A DNA stretch of 64,000 nt from Elgaria multicarinata webbii (lineage: Eukaryota; Chordata; Lepidosauria; Squamata; Anguidae), in assembly GCF_023053635.1 (NCBI RefSeq), contig NC_086178.1, positions 50,242,726-50,306,725 on the forward strand, in the 5' to 3' direction. The position numbers were made by a program, and so were the translations under genes. Below the pieces are notes generated by a model. The model saw only the letters and a list, made by a program, of their open reading frames with translations, ran no database searches and had not been told where the DNA came from. Shown piece after piece: positions 9,401 to 19,745 of this stretch. Position 1 is the stretch's first letter. Each line of letters begins with the position of its first letter.

Positions 9401-11628
9401 TGCACACGCAGACACACAAAAATGTGAATACACAGGGCAGTATCCCATTGTCCCCCCTGAAAGCAGGACTCGGACATGACCAGCCCGCATTTTCAGGCTG
9501 GTGTAGAAATGGCCTCTGCCATCATGGTACAGCACAGACTTTGAGTGCCATTTTGAGGCATAGAAAGTCTGGGTACAAATCAAATCACACATACATTTTG
9601 CACCTGTGGCCCAATTAAAGACGCTGGGATTATGCCAATGTTTCAAAAAGCCCTTCCAAGCCATAGGTGTACTACACAAGATAGGCTTTAAGGGCTACCA
9701 ATAATTACAAGTCATGATACAGAGATGCTACCACCCGGATCAGAGGGGGGATGCCTCCAAATACCTGGCACTGGGGAAAAAGAGCAGGGGAGAGCCAGTG
9801 CTCTCATGTTCCATTTCTGGACCTCTCATGGGTATCTGGCTCTGGCTGGGCACTGTGGGAATCCAGGTGCTGAACTAGACTGGCCTTTGGTTTGGTCCAA
9901 CCGGCCTCTTTTTCTGTTCTGGTGATGTGTTTTGTTTTGTTTTTAATCACGACTGCTTAAAATGGTCATTGTTGCTGCTCTCTTTCTTTTGGTGCGAAAA
10001 CGTGCTTGGACCACAACAGTTAACGCAGGGCTGCAAGGTGATGCTGTACTACATTCTGTTATTCTGGCGCTTCAGTAGTAGATAAATTGTGTTGTGGGGG
10101 GCAAGTGTACTCTGCTCTCTTCACTTTGGAAATTCACACGGACCTGAAAACCCTCAGTAATGAAATATCTGAGTCCTATTTATTTGCATGCAATTACAAG
10201 GGCTAATAAAAAGCTCTTAAATTTTGTTTTACCAACAGGAAGAAAAAATGCGAAGGGAAGAAAAACTGGTGAAAAAGCAGCTTTGCGGTGGTAGGTTAGT
10301 GAAGAACATGTTTCCTATTTGCTACTATCTTCCCATTAAAAACTAACACACCCGTAAGCATATAGGAGTGTAGATATTTGCTGAAGTAACAACTGGCTTG
10401 ATACACAATGGGCTTTCTTTCATGTGATCTAATTATGGTTTGAAAAAACTGGTTGAGTTTTACCTTGGGTTTTCAGAACACTGTTCTCATGATTAACTAG
10501 ATAGGATAGCAATTTCCAAAAATAAGCAGAATCCAAAGCTGGATTTGCAGTTTTACTCATGGCAGCAAAACTGTTCCAAACAATACTGGGACCTACTCAA
10601 TTATAGGTTTAGAAGCTTCATTGGCATAATAGAATCTGCCATGCAAGGCCAGAGATATCCATCACAGTGTAGCATGATCTCATGGCAAAGCATTAGCTAA
10701 GGAGGCATGATGTGGCCAATGACATTTCAGCTACCACTGGAATCCAGTAGGCTTTGGAAGTACAACCAAACTCCCATGACCCCCAGAAAGCAGACACACT
10801 GACTGAGAATGATGGGAGTTGTGGTCTGACACAGATCTTGAGGGCCCCAGGTTGGGGAAGGCTGGCTTAACGTCTTCCAATGAGCTTCAGGACTGTGGCA
10901 ATTTGAATATGGTTCTGCCACATTCACATCCAACCTTTATCAGCTGTACCCAACTGGACAGAAAGGAGCCAGATGCTTCACTGCCTTGTATGTCTTAAGG
11001 CGTTTCACAATGGATGCTTAAATGGGTTTCTTTTTGTTCTGACTTTCCCTCATCGGTAATTGGAATGAGCTGCCTCATTGGTTTGAATGTACGTTCTTTT
11101 TCAACCCAAATGGATTTCTTGTACTTTAGTGCATTAACAACAACAAAACCAGCAAGCTCAATGTGCTGAGATAGTGTGAAAGGGGGCTCCCAAAGGTGCT
11201 TTTAGTGTCATCAGTTCACCTTCATTAAAAGCCCAAAGTATTCTCAAGCCTGAATGACAACCTTTTGCAAGCCACTTATATTCCCATTTTGCCCACTCTG
11301 CCATTGATACTCAGGCCTGAGAGGGGACGATTTCACCCTGCCTTGCCTTTATCAAATGCAGCCCTGTCTTTTCTCATTTCATAGGACAAAGATAGCATGG
11401 ATCTTCGTTGTTTTGTGGCACTTTTCTGGCATCCTGCTGGTGATTCTCCTGGCTGTACTTCTAGTTGCCCTCTTCATTCTCAATGCCTGCCTTTCGAATC
11501 ACACCATGACAGAAGCATACCAGTGGCCCATATGGCAGTTCCTGGACTATTATTTCCAACCATATGCAGCTGTACAGTACTGGCATCTTACCAAAGTGAT
11601 CTCAGGATTGGAAGAAGCTGTTGACTAG
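2203..11628 (+). CDS. Unrecognised coiled-coil protein with C-terminal membrane span (3' exons)
   Basis: I do not recognise this gene. Five exon-like blocks with good splice sites and open frames support it: 2203-2249, 2595-2714, 8701-8765, 10239-10294 and 11385-11628. The first four encode charged, heptad-like helix (for example HTNVWLRDQINCL, DREKILLDELSAIAKDKAR, EEKMRREEKLVKKQL). The last encodes a hydrophobic span of about 25 residues (WHFSGILLVILLAVLLVALF), then 46 residues rich in aromatics up to a TAG stop. Overall layout resembles TMCO5/SMCO-type single-pass coiled-coil proteins, but I see no convincing sequence identity. Splice phases agree for 2249-2595 and 10294-11385. They disagree for 2714-8701 and 8765-10239, each of which needs an extra exon entering in phase 2 and leaving in phase 0. 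The 5' end is not visible and may lie left of the window. It sits upstream of A4GNT on the same strand, where mammals have DBR1. Confidence 0.6.
2595..2714 (+). CDS. Gene 1 exon B (coiled-coil helix)
   Basis: The acceptor is 'catcttccagtccag' and the donor is AAAAG|GTATGT. It completes the Arg codon from exon A, then encodes 39 residues including NEGNNIKANIWDLQAAMKN and KAEVK. The pattern suits an amphipathic helix. The neighbouring AG five bases upstream would put a TGA in frame, so 2595 is the better start. It ends in phase 2. Confidence 0.6.
2759..2852. repeat. Palindromic interspersed repeat (second copy)
   Basis: It opens with 'cactcctatgcatgttta' and closes with 'taaacatgcataggatta', which are near-perfect reverse complements. 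A 'cctacaacttccagcattcc' core lies between. It is the same family as 551-636. Confidence 0.55.
3064..3110 (+). repeat. (ATCT)n microsatellite
   Basis: About 11-12 uninterrupted tetranucleotide units. Confidence 0.95.
3297..3495. repeat. Palindromic MITE-like repeat
   Basis: Two nested inverted pairs are visible. 'atgcctacaactcccagc' at about 3316 pairs with 'gcatgctgggaggtgtaggcat' near 3390-3410. 'catttcagagatctc' at about 3408 pairs with 'agatctctgaaatgg' near 3451. This suggests a foldback element or two adjacent ones. Confidence 0.5.
5345..5745. repeat. A/T-rich interspersed repeat (copy 1)
   Basis: It shares phrases with 35440-35775 ('gcaaaattcagagaagc', 'aactaagttttggttgg' against 'gcaaaattcaaagtag', 'acagctgagttctga'). 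A related sequence may lie at 58376-58760. Probably an old non-autonomous element; family unknown. Confidence 0.35.
6420..6458 (+). repeat. (AT)n microsatellite followed by poly-G
   Basis: About 18 AT units run directly into a G tract of about ten bases. Confidence 0.95.
6737..6791 (-). other. Orphan coiled-coil exon candidate on the opposite strand
   Basis: Read on the minus strand, a 'cttattttccag' acceptor precedes 55 bp with no stop and a CAG|GTAAGC donor follows. The frame encodes KHHIWELEGYIQEYQKS, a good amphipathic helix, entering in phase 0 and leaving in phase 1. It lies inside the large + strand intron of gene 1. It could belong to an unseen minus-strand gene, to a locally inverted piece of gene 1, or be chance. 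Confidence 0.3.
7878..8424. mobile_element. Harbinger-like MITE (GGGCCTAATCCACACC family)
   Basis: The left end reads GGGCCTAATCCACACC. The right end reads, in reverse complement, CTCATCTACCCC. Inside are family phrases also found at 13.8-14.4, 32.5-33.1 and 44.4 kb, such as 'gtccaaatgatgcacagggg', 'tgtgcccattggggt' and 'gagatcctccccc'. There is no coding capacity. The right boundary is approximate. Confidence 0.55.
8701..8765 (+). CDS. Gene 1 exon C (coiled-coil helix)
   Basis: The acceptor is 'ttttgctttcag' and the donor is CCCG|GTAAGC. The phase-0 frame reads VLQDREKILLDELSAIAKDKA; the other phase compatible with exon B gives a cysteine- and tryptophan-rich run with no helix character. 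It ends in phase 2. Confidence 0.6.
9735..9925 (-). repeat. Interspersed repeat ('ctagtccagcat' family), reverse copy
   Basis: Its reverse complement opens like the + copies at 11850, 13666 and 26046: 'accaaaggccagtctagttcagcac', 'cacagtgcccagcc' and a 'ccccagtgccagg' block. This is an abundant squamate-type repeat; I cannot name the family with confidence. Confidence 0.5.
10239..10294 (+). CDS. Gene 1 exon D (EEKMRREEKLVKKQLCGG)
   Basis: The acceptor is 'ttttaccaacag' and the donor is GGTAG|GTTAGT. It is a 56-bp phase 0 to 2 exon of strongly charged helix. Its last two bases join G from exon E to make Arg. Entering phase 0 does not fit the phase-2 exit of exon C, so an exon between 8766 and 10238 is missing from this annotation. 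Confidence 0.6.
11385..11628 (+). CDS. Gene 1 terminal exon: membrane span and C-terminus
   Basis: The acceptor is 'tctcatttcatag'. After completing Arg, the frame reads TKIAWIFVVLWHF and continues through a strongly hydrophobic segment to FILNACLSNHT (an N-glycosylation-type NHT site if luminal). It then encodes WPIWQFLDYYFQPYAAVQYW and ends HLTKVISGLEEAVD, with TAG at 11626-11628. The single span near the end suggests a tail-proximal membrane anchor with the coiled coil on the other side. No KASH-type PPPX ending is present. Confidence 0.75.
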
Positions 11629-13125
11629 AGAGATCATGTTGTTATAATGTATCTAAGAGTGTGGATAAAGCTGATACCCTAACAGGTTTTCTGCTGCTTA
11701 ATGATCTGGGCTACATTGCCCATCATTGCTGGTTTGTTCAATTTGTGACTGAATTTGTGACCAGTCTGAATGCAGCATGTGTATAGCAGGACATCAAGAG
11801 CTTAAGATACTTCCTGGTTTCACTGCCTGCCTGGACTTCCACATAGCATAAGAAGTGTCATGCTAGATCAAAGCAAAGGCCTACCTAAGTCCAGCATCCA
11901 GTTTCCCACAGTGGTCAACCACATGCCTATGGGAAGCCCACAACCAAGACATGAAGGCAATGGTTCTCTCCTGCTGCTGTCCCCCAGCAAACTCCACAGT
12001 TTGGCTATTAGTGTGTGAAGAAGTATTTCTTTCTACCTGTCTTGAATCTACCACCATTCAGATTGGTTAGATGAAACAAGGGGAGGGGGCCAAGCACCTG
12101 ACAGGCAGAGAAACACACCTTAGTGGGTCACAAGCTGTGCAGGTCTAAGAAATTCAGAATTCAAACTCCTAAAAGGCAGAAATGTAGCTGGGAACATGTG
12201 ACAAATTGGTGGTAAATTTAGATGTGCTCATATTCGGTCAGCACATTGCTAGATGAAAGTGACAAGTAAATGCCCCACTTCTGCACCCCCAGGACTGAAA
12301 ACACAAGTCAAGGATGTTGAGTAAAAATATCTGCAAGAGGAGTTACACTATGACTAAGGGTGGGTTCCCTTTTCTCCTGGGACTTCAGGTTACCTACCCT
12401 AATCCTCTCTGGGTGAGCCCACTCTTGCTTTAAGAACAACATGAATGCCAGTCGGGGGGTTTCATTGCCTGCCCACCTGCCCTTGGCTGCTCCAACCTGT
12501 CCTCATAGATTAGCATTCAATGAGCTATAGATCTACCAGACCCAATGACCATTCCCATCTTCCAGTATCTTGAGCCACCGGCTGATAAGAGGTAAGATGG
12601 GCCTGCAACCCTTCACCCACCCACCCCATTGCCTCAGGATGATTGCCAATGTTGCTAACATTGCCAAATTCATGAATTTACTGTATCCGGGTGCCTGAAC
12701 TAGTCTCCACATTGTGACCTGTAATGAGCAAATTAGTCATTCTGAACATCATCCCCACCCTCAAGAGGATCACAGTGCAGAGTAAGCTAAAAAGATGCAT
12801 CCATGAACAATTAGGGCACATACCCCAAAATCCTACTTGACTGCTGAGGGACTGGGGAGGGGGCTGCACCAGAGGAGAAGAAGCCATGTGGAGGACATGG
12901 CAGACTTAAAAAGGCTCTGATCCCCATGTAAAGTGATGCCCCAATGCTGGGGAGATCACACCACATGCCCCCATTCTTACTGAATGGAGAGGGTGCCAAC
13001 TCAACCCCTTGTTGAGTGCCAGATGAGTGGGTTTGTCAGTCGCCAATAGCATCTCTTCTTCCTCATCTCTCCCTATTATTAAACAAAGGCAGTCAGCAAA
13101 GCTGTCAGACAACATCTTTGTCTAA
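11629..13125. other. 3' flank of gene 1, no gene seen
   Basis: It contains the 3' untranslated region of gene 1 (extent unknown; no strong AATAAA just after the stop) and one copy of the 'ctagtccagcat' repeat. No other gene or RNA is supported. Confidence 0.5.
11850..12075 (+). repeat. Interspersed repeat ('ctagtccagcat' family)
   Basis: It contains 'gctagatcaaagcaaaggc', 'agtccagcatccagtttcc', 'cacagtggtcaacc', 'gggaagcccacaa' and 'ccccagcaaact' in the order seen at 26.0-26.3 kb. It is a diverged copy. Confidence 0.6.
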
Positions 13126-13595
13126 GTCCTTAGCTAGAACAGACTATATCCCGGGGCGAACCCCAGGACCGTCCCTGTGCGTCCACATGATGCACACGGG
13201 ATCCCAGGATCAGGGAGGGATCATCCCTCCCTTGCCCCAGGATAGAGCCCTATACTTTGGTCCTGCTTCTTCCACAGTCCCAGGCTGAGCCCGAGACCGC
13301 AGAACGTGTGGCCCATTTCTGCGGTTTTACCCGGCTCTGCGCGATTATTCATGCAGAGCTGGGAGCCGCGCACGGGGTGCAGCACTCCTCAGGAGTACTG
13401 TACCCATCGGGGTTAGGGTGGGGGGAGCAGGGAAACCAAATTAATTTTTTTAAAAAAAATAGTTACCTTCAACGCACGAGCATTTGTGCGCGGCTGTCGC
13501 TTTAAGAAAATTTTTAAATGGCAGGCGTGATGCCTCTCAAGGTGCGAGATCTTCACTCCTCCATTGCATGGTAAAAGGTAGGTCTAGTTAAGGCC
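13126..13595. mobile_element. Harbinger-like MITE, TAA target duplication
   Basis: The left end is GTCCTTAGCTAGAAC. The right end in reverse complement is GGCCTTAACTAGACC. TAA flanks both sides (13123-13125 and 13596-13598). The GC-rich interior ('accccaggaccgtccc', 'gagcccgagaccgcag') is found in reverse orientation in the element at 50297-50788, so the two are one subfamily. Non-coding. Confidence 0.7.
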
Positions 13596-13665
13596 TAAGA
13601 CTACTTCTTATAACTTTGGCCTATAGTACAAAGAATGGGCAAGATCAGAGCAAAATAAAAAATAA

Positions 13666-13815
13666 AAAATGCCTGTACTAGATGAGACCAAAAGGTCCAT
13701 CTAGTCCAGCATTCTGCTTATAATGGTAGCTGACAAGTTGCCTCTGGAAGGTCACAAGGAGGACAGGGTTATGGTGATCATCATCTTTTACATATCTCCC
13801 ACATCGAGGGCAATC
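13666..13815 (+). repeat. Interspersed repeat ('ctagtccagcat' family), 5' part
   Basis: 'tagatgagaccaaaaggtcc' and 'atctagtccagcattctgc' match the other copies. It is cut off by the Harbinger-like element that starts at 13828. Confidence 0.6.
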
Positions 13816-13827
13816 TTCCCCAACTTG

Positions 13828-14394
13828 GGCAATGTCTACACCAGCCGAATAGTCCGGGCTGGTCACAGCTGAGTCCCTTTGCGTCCATATGACACACAGG
13901 GACTCCCTGGGTCAGAGGGGGACAGCCACGGGTTTTCCCAGGGATAACAAAACCCTTGGAAAACCTGATTCTTCCTGCAATCTTGGGACCATACTGAGAC
14001 CACAGGAGGTGTGGGCGCCCATCCCAGCTGGTGCCATGCTTACTCATGAGTAATAGTAGTACCAGAAATGGGCATGGAGCTGCACAGTGAAGCTCCATGC
14101 CCATCAGGGCAGGGGGTGGCAGCAATTTTGCCACCCCTGGGATGGCAGGGAGGGCGTTTGGGAGGTGGTTTCAGGTTTTGTTTTGTTTTGTTTAAAAACC
14201 TACTCACATTTTCGATGGAGAAGGGTCTCTGTCTTGTGTGACCAGCCCTGCTGCTTAAAATAAGAAAAAATGGTGTCTGCACCATCCCTGGATGTGGCGC
14301 GGGCATGTGGATCCAGGGGGAGGATCTCAGAACCAAGAAATCCTGAGATCCTCCCCCACTTCCTCCTGGAAGGCTGGGAGGTGTAGAAAAGGCC
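13828..14394. mobile_element. Harbinger-like MITE, TTG target duplication
   Basis: Its ends are GGCAATGTCTACACC and, in reverse complement, GGCCTTTTCTACACC. TTG lies on both sides (13825-13827 and 14395-14397). The interior is shared with 7878-8424 and 44380-44662 ('ctccatgcccatcagggc', 'gagatcctcccccactt'). Non-coding. Confidence 0.7.
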
Positions 14395-14469
14395 TTGGTG
14401 TCATCCAGGTGTATTGAAGTGCAATTCGCAGCATCCAATGGTCAACATGACCATTGGCTATGTTGGGAG

Positions 14470-14800
14470 ATTTATTTTATTTATTTATTTATTACACTTA
14501 TATACCGGCCCCACAGCCAGAGCTCTCTGGGCGGCTTACAGAAATTCTAAAATTGAGATAAAAGTATACAAAATTTAAAATTCTGAAACACAGAACATAC
14601 ACACATAAAACATTAAAAACCGTTAAAAAAACTAAACATGTGGGTGATCAAGATGTGCTGCCATATGCCTGAGCAAAGAGGAAAGTCTTAACCTGGTGCC
14701 AGAAAGATAGCAGCGTTGGTGCCAGGCGAGCCTTGTCAGGGAGATTGTTCCATAGTCTGGGGGCAGTCCAACACATCTGGGGGACACCAATTTGGGGGTG
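14470..14800 (-). mobile_element. LINE 3' end, reverse orientation
   Basis: On the minus strand it encodes a remnant ending like APRLWNNLPDKARLAPT and QVKTFLFAQAYG. This parallels RWNELPREVRLAPT and RQLKTFLFSQYF at 55.2-55.5 kb. The tail is GGTATATAAGTGTAATAAATAAATAAA. It is a CR1/L2-type 3' fragment. Confidence 0.65.
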
Positions 14801-15894
14801 GCTGATTGGAGGGGGGGATTAGTTTTGTATATTTAGTGGCTGCCCCAGATTCTCAGGTACTGGCCACATTTCAGTCCAAAGTTTGAGTGTAGAAACAATA
14901 TCTGTCATTTCTTTGTGGAGGTGCCTCATTTGCCAAGAAGTTCATGCCTTAGTTTACATATCACATTCACCTTCTGAATATTTTTACCTTACAATTGTGA
15001 CTTCATCTGACACAAGTAGTACCAAGGTTCTCTTATTGTGAGAGGGGGAACATGAGCAGTTGCTAACGGAAGGGTATGTTCCTTCTCTCCTGCCCAACTC
15101 TTGCTTTGGGGAGATATTGGGTCCTTTCCTTTCCCTTTCTCATGCAATCTCAGGTTTCTCCAGTCAAAGTCCAACATGCCACTACACTGCCTTTTGCCAG
15201 CTTGCTCTTCTATGACTGTCAGCTGTGCCTAATAAATTGGATATTAAGCTATATGCAACCATTGTTTGGATGTGTGTATAATACACACACATATATAGAT
15301 TCACACAGCTACTTGCAGTTTTGGAATCTCCTTGGAGACATGGCTATGGGGGCTGTCAGAATGAGCACCTGCACTTCAAAACTTACCACTACCGTACAGG
15401 ATGCAAAACATAATATTACCTTATGCTGAACAATCCTTGTGTTATCTCCATTAGTCCTCAATGATAATAGTCCACATGAACATTCTTTGATACCATATCA
15501 CAGTACGTGTTTGCTTTACTCTGTTCTGGCCGCATTAATACATCTTACATCCTTCAGGTGTTCTTTAAACAGGATCTGCCTATCACTGAAAGAAAACAGA
15601 GAGGTTTCCTACAATGCCTGGGCTTTGTTTTTGTTTTTCCCCAGCCAACTCACTCCCAGGAAACTTCATACACGTTTAGCATTGCTAATTCTGTGTTGAG
15701 AACATATTTCTGGAATATCAGACAGTTCTGGGAATTTAAGTACCCTGGCAATGGCCAGAATTGCTGACCAGCTGGTAGTTCTTTGCTGGTCTGCCCAGTA
15801 AACTGTTCTGTCAAATAACTAGTAGTGGGGTCTGAAAAACCAGTAAAGTTCAAATTCTGGCAGGGCTCCTACATGATCTAACACAGCATGATGG

Positions 15895-16015
15895 CCTCCA
15901 GATGTTTTGGACTACAAGTCCCAGCATTCCTGACCATTGGTGACTGAGGATTCTGGGAATTGCAGTCCAAAACACGGGGGGGGGGGGGTTACCAGATTGA
16001 GGAAGGCTGATCTAG
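15895..16015. repeat. Palindromic repeat ('ccagatgttttggactac' family)
   Basis: 'ggcctccagatgttttggac' at the left and 'attgcagtccaaaacac' at the right are reverse complements around 'cccagcattcctgaccatt'. Related copies are near 360-435, 10740-10865, 21260-21385, 22020-22140, 41998-42115 and 49350-49470. Confidence 0.6.
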
Positions 16016-16169
16016 CAGCTTCTGTCATGTTTCACCCACATCTAAGTATGACTAACTCTGGATCCAATCCACTAATAGCAAACTCATTCTCTTAGCTCTC
16101 CTGAGAAGCAATTGAGCAACATTGACTAACTGGGATTGGTCTGTTTGAATTTCAGCATCTGCTCCTCCC

Positions 16170-19100
16170 CTTTTCAGGTACTTGAATCTCCAGTCTGCTG
16201 GAGGCGCGAGCCGAAGGGTGAGAGCACAAGGGCTCTCGGGCTGTGGCTCTCTGCCGTGGGCGCGAAGCCGGTCAAGCGGAACTTCTACTCCAGAGGAAAA
16301 ACCCCAGCCACGGTCCGGTCGCTGCCACTTTCTGACTCAGGACACAATCTTCTCATTGTCTCCTCTCAATTCTTTTCTCCTCATATCTGTTCCTTATGGC
16401 TCGTTCCAATCTCGTCTCTCCTAACTTAGTTCCTATTCGGTGTCTCCCCTCTTCTCAGCTGCCTTTTTCGTGTTCCTTATGGAACTGTCGCTCTCTTGCT
16501 TCTAAGGCCCCTGTCATCCAGGACTTGTTTATCTCTAGGTCTCTCCACCTCCTTGCTCTTACTGAAACCTGACTTCCTGCCCATGATACTGCCATCTCTG
16601 CTGCCCTCTCTCTTGGAGGACTCTCTTTCTCTCACACTAGTCGCCCAGAGGGTCGGGGTGGTGGTGTGGGTCTTTTATTATCTAGTTTGTGCCAGTTCCA
16701 GCCTCTTTCCATTCCATCGTCACATTGCTTCTCCTCCTTTGAGGTACATGTGGTGAGGCTCTTCACTCCATTGCGACTGCGGATTGCAGTTCTGTACCGC
16801 CCCCCAGGTTCATCCTCAAAATTTATCTCTGATTTTGATTCGTGGCTGTCCTTTTTCCTCTCTGATAACTGTCCTACTCTTATTTTGGGTGATTTCAATA
16901 TTCATGTGGATGACCCTCAAGATGCTGCAGCTCTACGATTTCGCTCATTATCTTCCTCTTATGATCTTAAGCTTTGGTCTGATGCACCCACACATTCCCT
17001 TGGACACTGTCTGGATCTTGTTCTCACTCGGAATTGCTCTGTGTTGGACTTTTCTACTGCTCACTTTCCGTTGTCAGATCATCACCTAGTTTCTTTCAAT
17101 ATTACTCATAATCCTCCTCCTTCACGTCCCGCTTCTCGCTCTTGTCGTGACTTGCAATCTATCAATTATGAGGCTTTTTCCCAGTCTCTAGCCTCCTCCC
17201 TTCCTTCTGTCTTTTTGGCTGTCTCCTTGGACTCAGCTGTCTCCTTCTTTAATTCCTCCTTATCTTCAACTCTTGATAATCTTGCTCCTTCTACAACTCG
17301 GATAGTTCGCCCTTCTCAACCCCAACCGTGGCTCACCTCTTCCCTCCGCTACCTTCGCTCTTGTTCCCGGGCAGCTGAATGCCTTTGGCATAAGACCAGG
17401 GACCAGGCGGACTTTGTCCATTACAAATTTGTACTCTCCTCTTTCTCTTCTGCCATTTCATTGGCCAAACAGCAGTACTACTCAACGCTGATCCAGTCAA
17501 ATGCTAGGCATCCTCAGCGGCTCTTTGCGTCCTTCAATTCTCTTCTGAAGCCTAATCCACCATCTCTCCCCGCCTCTCTGTCTGCTAATAACTTTGCCTC
17601 TTTTTTCAATGCTAAAATCCAAACTATCAGCTCTGATCTGGCCAGCTCTGCTCCTCTTCCAGTTCCTGTTCCTCATCTGTCAGTTCCTCCTGCAAATTTC
17701 TCTGCGTTTCCTTCAGTCTCAGCGGATGAACTGTCTACAATACTGCGCTCTTCGAAGCCTTCCACTTGTTCTCGTGATCCGATTCCTTCTCGCGTCTTTA
17801 TTAATCTTATTCCTGCTATCCTCCCTTCCTTGCTTCTTATTATTAATCTTTCTCTGTCCTCTGGCTCATTTCCTTCTGCTTTTAAACATGCTACAGTCTC
17901 TCCCATTCTCAAGAAACCTACTCTTGATAGGCTATCTCTGTCTAACTACCGACCTGTCTCTTTGTTGCCGTTTGTTTCAAAGATCCTGGAGCGGGCGGTC
18001 TACTCTCGCTGTCTTGACTTTCTTTCTAGTAACTCTGCTTTGGATCCATTTCAATCTGGATTCCGTCCTCTGCATTCCACCGAAACAGCCCTTACTAAGA
18101 TCACCAATGATCTCCTTACTGCCAAGTCTAAAGGCCATTATTCCGTTCTTATTCTCCTTGATCTAACTGCAGCCTTTGACACGGTTGATCATGATCTTCT
18201 CTTAGATTCCCTTCATGACCTTGGATTTTGTGGCTCTGTCTATAACTGGTTTGCCTCCTATCTAGCGGGTCGCTCTTTCAGAGTGTTGGCTAATGGCAGC
18301 TCGTCTTCCTCCTTTCCCCTTTCAGTTGGGGTTCCGCAAGGCTCAGTGCTTGGCCTGTTGTTGTTTTCCTTATACATGCTGCCCTTGGGCAAGCTTATTC
18401 AGTCTCATGGCCTCCAATATCATCTGTACGCCGATGATACACAACTATATCTGTCATCTCCGGAACTTTCTCCTGATGTTCACGATCGTATCTCGGCATG
18501 TCTTTCAGATATCTCAGCTTGGCTGCTTCATCGTCGTTTGAAACTTAATATGGCAAAGACTGAATTGCTTGTTTTTCCTCCTAAACCTTCTCCTCATCTT
18601 TCATTCTCTCTTACTGTCAATGATGTTACGCTCACTCCGGTCAAGGAAGCTCGTAGCCTTGGCTTTATATTTGACTCCTCGCTCTCCTTTATTCCTCATA
18701 TTGAGGCAGTAGCTAAATCTTGTCGTTTTTTCCTGTATAATATTGCCAGGATTTGATCATTTTTGTCTGTCTCTTCTGCCAAGACGCTTGTTCATGCACT
18801 GGTTATTTCACGGTTGGACTACTGCAACCTTCTTCTCTCTGGCCTTCCTTCTTCTCACATCAGTCCGCTGGTTTCTGTTCACCACTCTGCCGCAAAGATC
18901 ATCTTCTTGGCTCGCCGCTCTGACCATGTTACTCCGCTTCTGAAATCTCTTCATTGGCTTCCAATTCACTTCAGAATCCAATATAAACTTCTCCTGTTAA
19001 CCTTCAAAGCTTTTCACGGTCTAGCTCCTTCCTATCTCTCCTCTCTCATCTCACACTATTGCTCCGCTCGTGCTCTTCGCTCCTCTGATGCCATGTTTCT

Positions 19101-19461
19101 CGCCTGCCCAAGGGCCTCTACTTCCCTTGCTCGGCTTCGTCCATTTTCTTCTGCTGCCCCTTACGCCTGGAACGCTCTTCCAGAACATTTGAGAACTACA
19201 AGTTCAATCGCAGCTTTTAAAGCTCAACTAAAAACTTTTCTTTTTCCTAAAGCTTTTAAAACTTGATGTTGTGCGGACTTTATACTGTTAGTTTTACCCT
19301 ACCCTGTGCCTGCTTACCCTACCCTGTGCCTGTTGGCATTCTCTTCCCCTCCTTAATGTTTTATTATGATTTTATTAGATTGTAAGCCTATGCGGTAGGG
19401 CCTTGCTATTTACTGTTTCACTCTGTACAGCAGCATGTACATTGATGGTGCTATATAAATA

Positions 19462-19503
<42 letters not shown>
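16170..19503 (+). mobile_element. L2-type LINE, nearly full length
   Basis: A GC-rich 5' leader (about 16170-16395) precedes one long reading frame (16396-19266). A 3' untranslated region follows, ending 'ggtgctatataaataaataa' plus an (AAT)n tail at 19459-19503. The 3' region contains a duplicated 'ttaccctaccctgtgcctg' unit. The tail style and reverse-transcriptase wording fit the L2 clade of the Jockey group; this assignment is from memory of the family. The 5' boundary is approximate and I could not identify a target duplication. Confidence 0.82.
16396..19266 (+). pseudogene. L2-type LINE endonuclease-reverse transcriptase ORF with two stops
   Basis: The protein would copy its own RNA into DNA at a nick made by an apurinic-type endonuclease. 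In one frame, 957 codons run from ATG (16396) to TGA (19264-19266). Endonuclease motifs are [18 protein letters not shown] and SDHHLVSF. Reverse-transcriptase motifs are [40 protein letters not shown] and [11 protein letters not shown]. The C-terminal domain ends FKAQLKTFLFPKAFKT. Only two internal stops break it: TGA at 16570-16572 where ALTET is normally followed by Trp, and TGA at 18754-18756 where Arg (CGA) is likely. There is no frameshift. Both look like single base changes, the second a CpG transition, so the copy is young for its kind. Confidence 0.85.
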
Positions 19504-19507
19504 TCTC

Positions 19508-19745
19508 CAAGTATCAATCTTTGTGTAGCCAAAACAGCACCATCTATGCACAAGAGGGGGGTATCAACAGGCTTGTGGGGACTCTAAGGCCCAAACAATC
19601 CAATGATGACTGAGCATGCTCAGTGTCCACAGAATGCTGAGTTCCCCCAAGAAATGGCGGAGAGGGAATGGAATGGAGTATTTTGAAAAAGGGCATAGCT
19701 GCCTGGCTTGAGTCCTGAGTCACACCGTAACATTTTGTTGCAATT
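19508..19745 (+). repeat. Unclassified dispersed repeat, copy 1
   Basis: It shares ordered phrases with 53385-53690: 'gcacaagaggg', 'gctcagtgtccacagaatgc' against 'gctcagtggacacagaatgc', and 'ggaatggagtat'. Both copies are in the same orientation. Class unknown. Confidence 0.5.

Noticed and set aside
17594-18166. A 190-codon Leu-rich frame, membrane-protein-like
   Set aside because: It is a shifted reading of the L2-type LINE reverse transcriptase frame.
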